From assembly GCA_017470145.1 (NCBI GenBank), contig JAFUFB010000001.1, positions 1 through 64,000 on the forward strand: a DNA stretch of 64,000 bases, written 5' to 3'. Made by a program: the position numbers and the translations under genes. How positions within the stretch are numbered: position 1 is the stretch's first letter; each line of letters starts with the position of its first letter. Shown here in pieces: positions 25,484 to 33,706 of the stretch. This DNA comes from Clostridia bacterium. GTDB taxonomy: Bacteria; Bacillota; Clostridia; Christensenellales; Aristaeellaceae. The notes below the pieces were generated by a model. It worked only from the letters and a program-made list of their open reading frames with translations. It was not told where the DNA came from and did not search any database.

Positions 25484-26596
25484 TTATTCCTCCGGCAACG
25501 CAGTCGCGAAATAAATGATATCGCTCAGGCCTCTTTCCTTCCCCGCCTGGCCCTTGTAAATCTCGCCATGGAAGTACATCTCGGCGGAGTTGCCCCCGTC
25601 CAGGTTGAAGGCCTGCTGGCATCCCAGCTCTGCCATGAAATGGGCCAGGCCCTGCTGGCTGATGCCGCTGGAGGCGCCCCGGCCCTCGGCGATGGCCAGC
25701 ACATAGCTCAGATGGCCGATCTGCCCGATGGCCGCCCGGGGCTCGTTGCCGTTGGGGTTGTATCCGTAATCCTTGCTGATCTCCTGCTCCGCCCCATCGA
25801 TCACCAGCGCCGGGCCGAAGGTCATGGCGTTCACGATCTGATGGGCCGCCGCCACCGCCTCCAGGGCGGCGGTCTGCTCCTTGGCGGGCGCCGCCAGCAC
25901 CAGATGGAAATCACCGTTTTCATCGATGATCAGCATATCCTTGGTCTTGTTGGTCTTGGCGCGGATCTTGTTGGTCATGCGATATTCAAAGGTGGTTTTT
26001 TCCGGCCGGTCAATGAAGTTATCCCCGCCGATGGCCACCACCGCGTGGTTCATCTCCGCGATGGCGGAAACCGTGTTGGTCTTTGTGGATGTCAGCACCT
26101 TTTTCAGGTCTTTTTCGAGCTTCGCCGCGTCCCCCTCCGCGTAATCCTCCGCCAGGCTGCTGGAGAGAGCCGTGGCGGTGCGAATCTGGCTGGCAGAGGC
26201 CACCTGCACGAAGGCCAGATGCCAGATGACGCCATCCTCCTCCCGCCGCTCCATCTTCACGCGGATGGAAGCGTCCTCATACCCTTCCTCCGAGAAATTG
26301 GCTTCGCTGGCCTTCGGGGGCACGGAGAAATCCAGCGGCAGCTCGTAGAGGGCCGGGCCCAGGTCGGAATCCCCTTCCTCCACAATCTCTTCCATCAGTT
26401 CATCCTCTTCCTCTGCGTAGGCGTGAGAGAACAGCAGGCGACCAAAGTCCAGCTCCTCTCCCTCCTCGGAATCCAGCTGGTCCATCAGATCCCACTTCAC
26501 CTCGCTCAGCAGGCTGGGCGAGGAAATCACAAAGGGCACGGCGGCCATCAGCAGCGCGCACAACACGCAAAGGATAATTCGTCCGGTTCGACTCAT
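25484..26596 (-). CDS. Membrane-anchored phosphodiester glycosidase domain protein (NAGPA)
   Basis: A 370-residue protein. One N-terminal membrane segment (about 7-27) is followed by an acidic linker (EEEDELMEEIVEEGDSDLG) and a NAGPA domain (about 110-370). The domain shows HAVVAIGGDNFIDRP, IGQIGHLSYVLAIAEGR and FNLDGGNSAEMYF, the conserved Asp-Gly-Gly motif. In bacteria the domain is linked to cell-wall phosphodiester sugar removal; the substrate is unknown. It is the first gene of the set with the Lgt paralogue. Confidence 0.8.
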   Translation of the reverse strand: MSRTGRIILCVLCALLMAAVPFVISSPSLLSEVKWDLMDQLDSEEGEELDFGRLLFSHAYAEEEDELMEEIVEEGDSDLGPALYELPLDFSVPPKASEANFSEEGYEDASIRVKMERREEDGVIWHLAFVQVASASQIRTATALSSSLAEDYAEGDAAKLEKDLKKVLTSTKTNTVSAIAEMNHAVVAIGGDNFIDRPEKTTFEYRMTNKIRAKTNKTKDMLIIDENGDFHLVLAAPAKEQTAALEAVAAAHQIVNAMTFGPALVIDGAEQEISKDYGYNPNGNEPRAAIGQIGHLSYVLAIAEGRGASSGISQQGLAHFMAELGCQQAFNLDGGNSAEMYFHGEIYKGQAGKERGLSDIIYFATALPEE

Positions 26597-26670
26597 GATG
26601 ATCGTTCTTCCTTCTTTTCGCAGATTCAGTTCTTGGCTCTCCCGCTCCTGGAAGGGCCCTTTTTCAGCAT

Positions 26671-26697
26671 CAGCCCGGCCGGAAAGCGGCCGGGCTG
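26671..26697. other. GC-rich hairpin after the DUF1292 gene
   Basis: CAGCCCGGCCG and CGGCCGGGCTG form an 11-bp stem with loop GAAAG, 14 bases past the DUF1292 stop. There is no T-tract immediately after it on the minus strand, so termination is uncertain. Confidence 0.45.
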
Positions 26698-26710
26698 AAA
26701 CAATTTGGCT

Positions 26711-27034
26711 TTATTCCTCTTCTTCCTCGTCCTCCGCCAGCTGGGCGTTGGCGATTTCGATCAGCTTCTCCGCCAGGGCGTCGTCCTCCACGGGGACGAA
26801 TTCCTCGATCTCCTCCCCGTTCTCGTCCTCGCTGGTTTCGATCTTGCAGATGATGGAGCCTTCGTCCTTCACCTGGTCGGCCTCCGTGTCGTATTCCGTC
26901 AGCACGGCGTATTCATCGCCGTTGTAGAAGAAGTAATCCTCGATGACGAAGGTCACCTCTTCCCCGTCCTCCGTCTCAAAGATGATCAGATCCTCGTCCA
27001 TTTCCAGGTTCTCTTCGTTATTGAATTCACTCAT
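26711..27034 (-). CDS. DUF1292 family protein
   Basis: A 107-residue acidic protein matching DUF1292: DLIIFETEDGEEVTFVIED, FFYNGDEYAVL and FVPVEDDALAEKL, ending in a Glu run. The start is ATG at 27034 with AAAGGAG upstream. In Firmicutes these genes often lie near alaS, yrrL and other housekeeping genes. Function unknown. Confidence 0.85.
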   Translation of the reverse strand: MSEFNNEENLEMDEDLIIFETEDGEEVTFVIEDYFFYNGDEYAVLTEYDTEADQVKDEGSIICKIETSEDENGEEIEEFVPVEDDALAEKLIEIANAQLAEDEEEEE

Positions 27035-27133
27035 TGCTCTTTTCTCCTTTCCTTCGCTGGGCATACAAGCCCGCTTCCCATTATAGCCAAAGCCCCGCCG
27101 CTTGACAAGCGGTTTCCTTCCGGATATATTCCT

Positions 27134-27340
27134 TCAGGGCTGCTTTTTCTGCAGCTTATGCTGGGTACCGTCCGGGTTCTGCACCACGACGCTGTCCAGC
27201 AGCTCCTGCAGGTTGTTCCGGAATCCGGCGATGTATTCCTTGCGCAAGGCGTCCTGCTCTGCCTCCTCCGCCGGGGTCAGGCCCTCGGCCTTCCGTTTCC
27301 GGGCCAACTCGTTAATTCGTTCGATTTTTTCCTTTTCCAT
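27134..27340 (-). CDS. DUF896 (YnzC-like) small protein
   Basis: A 68-residue protein: KIERINELARKRKAEGL, TPAEEAEQDALRKEYI and a C-terminal helix. This is the DUF896 helical-hairpin family, known from B. subtilis YnzC. GGAGG lies 8 bases before ATG at 27340. It diverges from the GNAT gene with only 29 bases between starts. Confidence 0.9.
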   Translation of the reverse strand: MEKEKIERINELARKRKAEGLTPAEEAEQDALRKEYIAGFRNNLQELLDSVVVQNPDGTQHKLQKKQP

Positions 27341-27369
27341 GTTAAATTCCTCCGCGAGGTGATTGATTT

Positions 27370-27819
27370 ATGATTTCCGGAAAATGGTTTCCCCAAGGCG
27401 CGGATCTGACCGATGTGCTCTCTGTCCGGCAGGGTGTCTTTGCCCAGGGGGTGGATGCCCTGGACCAGGAGGCCCAGAGCGTTGTGGTTTATCTGGACGA
27501 TGTCCCCGCCGGCGCCGGCCGCCTCTGGTGGCGGGAGGGCAGCTTCTGGATCGGGGATCTGGGCGTGCTGCCTGAATATCGCGGGCAGAAGCTGGGGGAT
27601 CTGACGCTGCGGCTGCTGCTGTTCAAGGCCCAGGATCATTTCGCCCGGGAGGTTCGTCTGCTTGCCCCAGAAGGTGCCGCGGGATTTTTCGCCCGCCTGG
27701 GCTTCCGGGAGGATTCCCGCCAGGGGAAGCTGGTAGAAATGATGATCCCCGGGGACGAGATTGAGCTGGATTCCTGCAAAGCCTGCAAGAAGGCGAACTG
27801 TCCTAAGCGGAAGGAGTAA
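27370..27819 (+). CDS. GNAT-family acetyltransferase with a Cys-containing tail
   Basis: A 149-residue acetyltransferase. The acetyl-CoA segment is LGVLPEYRGQKLGDLTLRLL (Q/R-x-x-G-x-G/L type), followed by LLAPEGAAGFFARLGF. The C-terminus adds SCKACKKANCPKRKE, a Cys-x2-Cys-x4-Cys set that could bind a metal. GAGGTGATT precedes ATG at 27370. The 3' end overlaps the convergent GT2-GtrA gene by 17 bases. Substrate unknown. Confidence 0.85.
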   Translation: MISGKWFPQGADLTDVLSVRQGVFAQGVDALDQEAQSVVVYLDDVPAGAGRLWWREGSFWIGDLGVLPEYRGQKLGDLTLRLLLFKAQDHFAREVRLLAPEGAAGFFARLGFREDSRQGKLVEMMIPGDEIELDSCKACKKANCPKRKE

Positions 27820-28909
27820 TAAAAACCCATTTCTGCTGCACCCGATAGCTCAGGAAATACAGCAGGAAATCAACGATCAGCTTGGCCAGGGTGCTGTTCA
27901 TGCCAATTTGGCCCAGCAGCCATACGCCGCTGGCGCTAAGGCCCATGATGGCCACCGCCAGCGCCACATAGCGCAGCGCCGCCTTGCCCGTGCCCCCCTG
28001 CTGCCGGAACACCACCTTCTTGTTCAGGGTGAAATTCAGCGCCGCGCTGATGACTCGCGCGATGACAGTGGCCAGGAAAATATACTTCGCCGCCTTGGCG
28101 ATTTTGTTGTCGAACACCGCAATGTTCAGCAGATTGAAGATCCCCTGGTCCACCAGGAAGCACAGCAGGCTGACGCCCATGAATTTCACAAAGCCCCGAA
28201 TGATGACCTTGAAAATCCGCATGCTGTCCTTGAAGGGATGATAATGAGTCCCCTTATTCTCGTTTTCATAGATGGTCTCGATGGTAATGGGAATCATGGG
28301 CAGATCATTCCGGGCACAGGCGATCAGCACGTTCATCTCATATTCGAACCGCTCGCCCTCCACGTCGATCATAAACTGCAGATCCTCCCGGCGGAAGGCC
28401 CGCAGACCCGTCTGGGTATCCTGCAGCCATTTGCCATACAGCAGGAAAAACAGCACGCTGGTGGCCCGGTTCCCCGCCCGGCTCTTGGGGGGCACATTCT
28501 CCAGGCTGAAATCCCGGCTGCCCAGATAGAGGGCCCGGGTCCCCTTTTCCAGCTCCTCCGCCAGGTGCACGCAGTCCGGCACGGTGTGCTGCCCATCCGC
28601 GTCGGCGGTAATAACGCCGCTGATGCCCGCCAGATTCTCCTGAATCCAGCGGTACCCCGTCTTCAGGGCCACGCCCTTGCCGTGGTTCACGTCGTGATGC
28701 AGCACCTTCACTCGCGGGTCGATCTCCTCGATCCGCTTGAAAATCGCCTGATATTCCTGGCTGGACCCGTCGTCCACCACTACCACGTGGCCGAAGCCGC
28801 TTTCCACCAGCTTTTGGATATACGCGGGCAGCCGTTCATCCGGCTCCAGGGACGGAATCAGGATCACCGCGTCGGTCAGCGCCTTTTGGCGCTGGGCTTG
28901 TTCGCTCAT
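27803..28909 (-). CDS. Glycosyltransferase family 2 fused to a GtrA-like membrane domain
   Basis: A 368-residue fusion. Residues 1-235 are a DPM1-type GT2 domain with VVVDDGSS, HGKGVALKTGY, GVITADADGQH and LYLGSRDF. Residues 240-365 are a four-helix GtrA domain (FVKFMGVSLLCFLVDQGIFN, ALNFTLNKKVVF, FLLYFLSYRVQQKWVF). Such proteins make undecaprenyl-phosphate sugar and flip it for cell-envelope glycosylation; GT2 and GtrA are usually separate genes but the fusion is known. The sugar is not determined. Confidence 0.87.
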   Translation of the reverse strand: MSEQAQRQKALTDAVILIPSLEPDERLPAYIQKLVESGFGHVVVVDDGSSQEYQAIFKRIEEIDPRVKVLHHDVNHGKGVALKTGYRWIQENLAGISGVITADADGQHTVPDCVHLAEELEKGTRALYLGSRDFSLENVPPKSRAGNRATSVLFFLLYGKWLQDTQTGLRAFRREDLQFMIDVEGERFEYEMNVLIACARNDLPMIPITIETIYENENKGTHYHPFKDSMRIFKVIIRGFVKFMGVSLLCFLVDQGIFNLLNIAVFDNKIAKAAKYIFLATVIARVISAALNFTLNKKVVFRQQGGTGKAALRYVALAVAIMGLSASGVWLLGQIGMNSTLAKLIVDFLLYFLSYRVQQKWVFITPSA

Positions 28910-28989
28910 TGATGCTTAACCTCCAAAGCCTTCGGGATAAATCATTCCCGTCCGGGTATTATACCTCTTTTCTTTCCCGCCCGCAACAA

Positions 28990-29019
28990 TTGACGAAGGA
29001 CGGGGCTTGCATGTATAAT
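28990..29019 (+). promoter_or_regulatory. Promoter of the CofE-like gene
   Basis: TTGACG (28990-28995) and TATAAT (29014-29019) with an 18-base spacer, 40 bases before the ATG. Confidence 0.7.
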
Positions 29020-29058
29020 AAGCGCCGGACCTACTATGTTTCGGGAGGTTTGTTTTCC

Positions 29059-29802
29059 ATGGGCAGCGAATCCAAAAATCGGGAGGAACAGCGCCGGGAG
29101 CTTCACGGCGTGACTTATTTTGACCGGGGCCGCCGCGCCGGGAAGGATGGCCTGGCGTATGACCGCTTCGCCATTCAGACCCATTTTGTCGAAGTCGGGG
29201 AAGATCAGGCGGAATTGGTCAGAAAATACGTCCTTCCCCTGTATCAGCCGGGGGATTGCCTGGCCTTCGGCGCCAAGGTCATGGCCATGTGTACCGGCAA
29301 TGTGCGGACCAAGGAGCAGGAAAAGCCCGGCTTCTGGGCCCGGCTCCTTTCCCCCCACGCCTCGGAGACCACCGCGGGCATCGGCATGCACGATCCTTAT
29401 AAGCTGCAGCTGGCCATCGACATGGTGGGCGCCCCCAAGGTTGTCTTCGCGGCCATCGCCTCCGCTCTCACCAAGCCCTTCGGCAAGAAGGGCGTGTTCT
29501 ACGAAATCGTGGGCCCCGGTGTCGCCGGCATCGACGGGTTCTATTATCGCTCCTCCTTCGAGCGGTATCACGATCTGGCCCTGATCAACAACACCAACGC
29601 CCAGGAGCTCTGTGACGAGCTGGAGCGGAAAACCGGCGTGCCCACGGTGCTGATGGACGCCAACGATATCGACCAGAATCAGCTGGGCAAGGGAACCCAT
29701 TTTCCCCTGACGGACGATCAGATTCAGGACGCCCTGGGGGATAATCCCTCCGGCCAGGGGGATGAATTGACTCCCCTGATCCTGATCCGCCCCGTTGCCT
29801 GA
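29059..29802 (+). CDS. F420-0:gamma-glutamyl ligase-like (CofE-fold) protein
   Basis: A 247-residue protein of the CofE/FbiB N-terminal superfamily: YQPGDCLAFGAKVMAMCTGN, a Pro-rich loop, HDPYKLQLAIDMVGAPKVVFAAIASAL (two blocks) and FYEIVGPGVAGIDG. The start is ATG at 29059 because GGAGG lies 10 bases upstream and the promoter's -10 sits at 29014, ruling out the upstream frame extension. No other F420 pathway gene is nearby. Clostridial members without F420 genes are of unknown role, possibly an amide-forming ligase on another substrate. Confidence 0.65.
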   Translation: MGSESKNREEQRRELHGVTYFDRGRRAGKDGLAYDRFAIQTHFVEVGEDQAELVRKYVLPLYQPGDCLAFGAKVMAMCTGNVRTKEQEKPGFWARLLSPHASETTAGIGMHDPYKLQLAIDMVGAPKVVFAAIASALTKPFGKKGVFYEIVGPGVAGIDGFYYRSSFERYHDLALINNTNAQELCDELERKTGVPTVLMDANDIDQNQLGKGTHFPLTDDQIQDALGDNPSGQGDELTPLILIRPVA

Positions 29803-29891
29803 TTTTTCGTTTTCTTTCCGACCTCCGATGCGAACCGCCCAGAGTCTGGGGATTTCCCGGCCTGGCGGCTCGCTTTTTGATTGTTTTCGCC

Positions 29892-30512
29892 ATGAGACAT
29901 ATTCCCGCCGCTGCCACGCAGCAAACCCGAATCCTCCCCTTTGAGGAGGCCCTGCTCCCCACCAATCAGGATTATGACCGGGATGCCTGGCTCTATGTGC
30001 CGGATCATTATTCGGAATATCGGTACATCCTGGGAACCCGCGGCCAAAAGCCCCTGATCTGTATCGGAGTGAATCCCTCCACCGCCATCCCTGGCCGGCT
30101 GGACAACACCCTGAAAAGCGCGGAGCGCATCGCCCTTTTCAATGGCTATGATTCCTTCATCATGTTCAATGTCTATGCCCAGCGGGCCACCCTGCCAGAG
30201 GATATGGACCGGGAATGGAATCTTTCCCTGCACGCGGAAAACATGAAGGCCTTCCGGTATGCCCTGGAGCAAAGCAAAGAGGCCCCTGCCATCTGGGCGG
30301 CCTGGGGCGCGGTGATCGAAAAGCGGGCTTATCTGCCCCTCTGCGTGCGGGAGATGATCCAGATTGGCCGGGAATATGGCGCCCGATGGTATACCGCCGG
30401 GCCCCGCAGCAAGGCCGGCCATCCCCATCATCCCCTGTATTTAAAAAAGGACTCCCTGCTGGAGCCCTTTACCGATCTGGAGGCCTATCTGCTGTCGCTG
30501 GAAAAATCATGA
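29892..30512 (+). CDS. DUF1643 family protein
   Basis: A 206-residue protein. It shows YRYILGTRGQKPLICIGVNPSTA, NGYDSFIMFNVYAQRAT and IWAAWGAVIEKRAYL, the conserved DUF1643 blocks. A C-terminal HPHHPLYLKKD follows. ATG at 29892 is used; a TTG 15 bases earlier is possible and neither has a clear binding site. An inverted GAACCGCC/GGCGGCTC stem with a T-run (29831-29878) separates it from the CofE-like gene. Its 3' end overlaps nrdG by 6 bases, tail to tail. Confidence 0.8.
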   Translation: MRHIPAAATQQTRILPFEEALLPTNQDYDRDAWLYVPDHYSEYRYILGTRGQKPLICIGVNPSTAIPGRLDNTLKSAERIALFNGYDSFIMFNVYAQRATLPEDMDREWNLSLHAENMKAFRYALEQSKEAPAIWAAWGAVIEKRAYLPLCVREMIQIGREYGARWYTAGPRSKAGHPHHPLYLKKDSLLEPFTDLEAYLLSLEKS

Positions 30513-31025
30513 CTCGCAGATGATCCCTCCCGCCGCCCGGCTGGCATTCATATCAATGATCCGCTGGTTTTCGGACCCCCGAAAGCGCAGGCGGATATTT
30601 TTTTGCGCCTCGACAAAGGGCCCGTCCACCAGGATATCGATGAGCCCCAGCATGGCATCCGTGGTCTCGCACCGAGGATAGCTTCCCTCCGTTTCCAATT
30701 GCTCCAGTGTGAAGCCTGTATAGGCCCAGATATTCTTGCCGGGATAGGCCTGCTTCACCCTTTGCAGGAAGGGCAGCAGCGCCTCCTGATTCCGGGGTTC
30801 GAAGGGGTCGCCTCCCAGCAGAGTCAGCCCGTCGATATAGTCCGGCGCCAGCATTTCCATCAGCTCCTGCTCCGTTTCCGCCGTAAAGGGCTGACCGTAG
30901 GCAAAGTCCCAGGTTTCCGGCTGAAAGCACCCGGGGCAGCAATTGGTGCATCCGGAGACGAACAGCGTCACCCGGACGCCCACGCCGTTGGCGATGTCGC
31001 AGTTCTTGATGGCGCCGTAATACAT
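30507..31025 (-). CDS. nrdG: Anaerobic ribonucleotide reductase activating protein
   Basis: A 172-residue radical SAM enzyme. The iron-sulfur motif is SGCTNCCPGCFQ (Cys-x3-Cys-x2-Cys), with LTLLGGDPFEPRN binding SAM. It would generate the glycyl radical on NrdD, encoded 70 bases upstream in the same direction. The length and motif order match class III NrdG. Confidence 0.93.
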   Translation of the reverse strand: MYYGAIKNCDIANGVGVRVTLFVSGCTNCCPGCFQPETWDFAYGQPFTAETEQELMEMLAPDYIDGLTLLGGDPFEPRNQEALLPFLQRVKQAYPGKNIWAYTGFTLEQLETEGSYPRCETTDAMLGLIDILVDGPFVEAQKNIRLRFRGSENQRIIDMNASRAAGGIICES

Positions 31026-31050
31026 ATAGCCCTTCTCTCCCTCCGGAAAT

Positions 31051-31076
31051 CAGCCCAGGGGCACTCCCCTGGGCTG
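31051..31076. other. Hairpin between nrdD and nrdG
   Basis: CAGCCCAGGGG pairs with CCCCTGGGCTG around a 4-base loop. On the minus strand it is followed by ATTTCC, not a full T-tract. It may reduce nrdG expression relative to nrdD or protect the nrdD mRNA. Confidence 0.5.
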
Positions 31077-31095
31077 ATTTGGTTTATACTTTGAT

Positions 31096-33297
31096 TTACA
31101 GATGCAGCACCCGTTCCTTGATCTCCTGGGTACGGCCCTGGTTCCAGAACTGGGTACCGATATAGCCGCAGGTCCGCCGAGCCACGTTCATCTTGTTCTG
31201 ATCCGTGTTGCCGCAGCAGGGGCAGGTCCATACCAGCTTGCCCTGGGTTTCCTTAATCTCGATCTCCCCATCCCATCCGCAAACCTGGCAGTAATCGCTC
31301 TTGGTGTTCAGCTCGGCATACAGAATGTTGTCATAGATGTACTGCATCACCTTGATGACCGCTTCCAGGTTATCGTTCATGTTCGGCACTTCCACGTAGC
31401 TGATGGCGCCGCCGGGGCTCAGGGCCTGGAACCGGCTCTCAATGCGAATCTTGTCGAAGGCATTGATAGGCTCCGTCACGTGGATGTGGTAGGAATTGGT
31501 GATGTATCCCTTGTCCGTAATGTTCTCAATGACACCGAAGCGCTTCTGCAGGCATTTGGCGAATTTATAGGTGGTGGATTCCAGGGGCGTGCCGTAAATG
31601 GAATAGTCGATGTTCTCGGCCTTCTTCCACTTGCCGGTATAGTCGTTCAGCTTCTGCATGATCTCCAGGCCCAGCTTTTCGCCCTCCGGCTCCGTCAGCT
31701 TTTTGCCGTTCAGGGCCCGGACGCATTCCCACAGCCCCGCGTAGCCCAGGCTCAGGGTGCTGTATCCGTCGTACAGCAGCCGGTCGATGACCTCGCCCTT
31801 GTTCAGCCGGGCCAGGGCGCCGTATTGCCACAGGATGGGCGCCACATCGGACACCGTCCCCTTCAGCCGGTCGTGGCGGCAGCGCAGCGCCCGATGGCAC
31901 AGCTCCATCCGCTCGTCAAAAATCTGCCAGAAACGGTCCATATCCCCCTGGGCGGACAGGCCGATGTCCACCAGGTTCACCGTCACCACGCCCTGGTTGA
32001 ACCGGCCATAGTATTTATGCTTGCCCGGCTCGTAGTTTTGGGCGTTGGCGATGTTGCCGATGCCCGCGTCGGTAAACCGATCCGGCGTCAGGAAGGAGCG
32101 GCAACCCATGCAGGTATACACGTCCCCGCCCTTCAGGGTCTTCATCACCTTTTCGGAGATATAGTCCGGCACCATGCGCTTGGCGGTGCATTTCGCGGCC
32201 AGCTGGGTCAGATAGAAGTAGGGCGTCCCCTCCCGGACATTGTCCTCCTCCAGCACGTAGATCAGCTTCGGGAAGGCCGGCGTCACCCAGATGCCCTGCT
32301 CGTTCTTCACGCCCTCAAACCGCTGGCGCAGCACCTCTTCGATAATCAGGGCTAAGTCCGCCTTTTCCTGTTCGCTCTTGGCCTCGTTCAGGTACATGTA
32401 CACCGTGACGAAGGGCGCCTGGCCATTGGTGGTCAGCAGCGTAACCACCTGGTACTGAATGGTCTGCACGCCGCGCTGAATCTCGCTCAGCAGGTGGCTG
32501 TGCACCAGCTTTTCCATGGCTTCCTCGCCCAGGTCGATCTTCAGCTCCGCGAATTCCTTTTCCAGCTCCCGGCGAATCTTCTGCCGGCTGATCTCCACGA
32601 AGGGAGCCAAATGGGCCAGGGAGATGCTCTGGCCGCCATATTGGTTGGAGGCCACCTGGGCGATGATCTGCGTGGCGATGTTGCAGGCGGTGGAGAAGCT
32701 GTGGGGCTTCTCGATCAGCGTCCCGGTAATCACCGTGCCGTTCTGCAGCATATCCTCCAGGTTCACCAGGTCACAATTGTGCATGTGCTGGGCATAGTAG
32801 TCCATGTCGTGGAAATGGATGATGCCCGCCTCGTGGGCCTCCACGATATCCTGGGGCAGCAGCACCCGCTCGCTCAAGTCCTTGGACACCTCGCCGGCCA
32901 TATAGTCCCGCTGGGTGGAGTTGATGACAGGATTCTTGTTGGAATTTTCCTGCTTCGCTTCTTCATTGACGCACTCGATGAGGCTCAAAATCTTGTTGTC
33001 CGTGGTGTTGGCGTGGCGGGCCAGGGCCCGGGTGTAGCGATAGGTGATGTACCTTTTCGCCACATCAAAGCTGCCGTGGAGCACCAGCTGGCGCTCCACC
33101 ATATCCTGTACCTCCTCCACGCTGGGCGCCCGGCCCAGCTCTTCGCACAGGGCCGTCACCTTCTCCGTAATCTCTTTTATCTCCGCCTCCGGCAGCCTTT
33201 CGCTGGCGTCGGCCTGATTATTGGCCTTGGACACCGCCACCAGAATCTTCTCCGGATCAAAGGTCATTTCCGACCCATTCCGCTTAATAATCCGCAT
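31096..33297 (-). CDS. nrdD: Anaerobic ribonucleoside-triphosphate reductase
   Basis: A 733-residue class III reductase that makes dNTPs without oxygen. An ATP-cone allosteric domain covers about 1-90, with KRNGSEMTFDPEKI. The barrel follows with FHDMDYYAQHMHNCDLVNL. The zinc site is CQVCGWDG plus WTCPCCGN. The glycyl radical is Gly711 in RRTCGYIG, 22 residues from the end. MRIIKRNG at 33297 is taken as start by family comparison. An ATG 12 bases earlier sits too close to AGGAG. NrdR-type boxes lie in its promoter. Confidence 0.95.
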   Translation of the reverse strand: MRIIKRNGSEMTFDPEKILVAVSKANNQADASERLPEAEIKEITEKVTALCEELGRAPSVEEVQDMVERQLVLHGSFDVAKRYITYRYTRALARHANTTDNKILSLIECVNEEAKQENSNKNPVINSTQRDYMAGEVSKDLSERVLLPQDIVEAHEAGIIHFHDMDYYAQHMHNCDLVNLEDMLQNGTVITGTLIEKPHSFSTACNIATQIIAQVASNQYGGQSISLAHLAPFVEISRQKIRRELEKEFAELKIDLGEEAMEKLVHSHLLSEIQRGVQTIQYQVVTLLTTNGQAPFVTVYMYLNEAKSEQEKADLALIIEEVLRQRFEGVKNEQGIWVTPAFPKLIYVLEEDNVREGTPYFYLTQLAAKCTAKRMVPDYISEKVMKTLKGGDVYTCMGCRSFLTPDRFTDAGIGNIANAQNYEPGKHKYYGRFNQGVVTVNLVDIGLSAQGDMDRFWQIFDERMELCHRALRCRHDRLKGTVSDVAPILWQYGALARLNKGEVIDRLLYDGYSTLSLGYAGLWECVRALNGKKLTEPEGEKLGLEIMQKLNDYTGKWKKAENIDYSIYGTPLESTTYKFAKCLQKRFGVIENITDKGYITNSYHIHVTEPINAFDKIRIESRFQALSPGGAISYVEVPNMNDNLEAVIKVMQYIYDNILYAELNTKSDYCQVCGWDGEIEIKETQGKLVWTCPCCGNTDQNKMNVARRTCGYIGTQFWNQGRTQEIKERVLHL

Positions 33298-33356
33298 ACT
33301 TAACCCCATTCTCCTGCCCTTTTTCGGGCTGTTGTCCGCCTTGGGCGGCGATGGTT

Positions 33357-33407
33357 ATTCTACTATATGTAGGAACACTTGTCAACCGGAAATACAAAAT
33401 ATTGTGT
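33357..33407 (-). promoter_or_regulatory. nrdD promoter with two NrdR-type boxes
   Basis: The promoter is TTGACA (33385-33380) and TAGAAT (33362-33357) with 17 bases between. Box 2, ATACAAAATATTGTGT (33392-33407), matches the NrdR consensus ACACTATATATTGTGT at 13 of 16 bases. Box 1 (33360-33375, CTACTATATGTAGGAA) is weaker, with 9 matches, and overlaps the -10. Their starts are 32 bp apart, the usual helical spacing for NrdR pairs. Repression by NrdR with dATP is expected; nrdR itself is not in the window. Confidence 0.8.
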
Positions 33408-33537
33408 GTTTCCAGTTCGTTTGATTTTTCACTATCAATCTTCCCATTTTCGACAAGGCTGCTCCTGGGTTCTCCTTTTCATCAGCCCATAAACGTCCAA
33501 TTGGCTTGCCTCCGCCCTGATTCCGCCGGCCTGGCCG

Positions 33538-33573
33538 AAAAAAATCCGGAAGCCTTGCTTTCGAGGCTTCCGG
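33538..33573 (-). terminator. Terminator of tRNA-Arg(CCG)
   Basis: CCGGAAGCCT and AGGCTTCCGG form a 10-bp stem, followed on the minus strand by ATTTTTTT. It begins 6 bases after the tRNA. Confidence 0.85.
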
Positions 33574-33578
33574 AAATG

Positions 33579-33652
33579 TACGCCCGGCAGGATTCGAACC
33601 TGTGACCTTCAGAGTCGGAGTCTGACACTCTATCCAACTGAGCTACGAGCGC
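33579..33652 (-). tRNA. tRNA-Arg(CCG)
   Basis: A 74-base cloverleaf. Acceptor GCGCTCG/CGGGCGT (with G-U pairs), D arm GCTC/GAGT, anticodon stem TCAGA/TCTGA around CTCCGAC giving CCG, T loop TTCGAAT. CCA is not encoded. Confidence 0.9.
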
Positions 33653-33664
33653 TCAACACCGGAT

Positions 33665-33693
33665 ATTCTATCATGCTCCCCAGGAATTGTCAA
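33665..33693 (-). promoter_or_regulatory. Promoter of tRNA-Arg(CCG)
   Basis: TTGACA (33693-33688) and TAGAAT (33670-33665), spacer 17, just upstream of the tRNA. Confidence 0.75.
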
Positions 33694-33706
33694 TCTGAAA
33701 TTTTGG

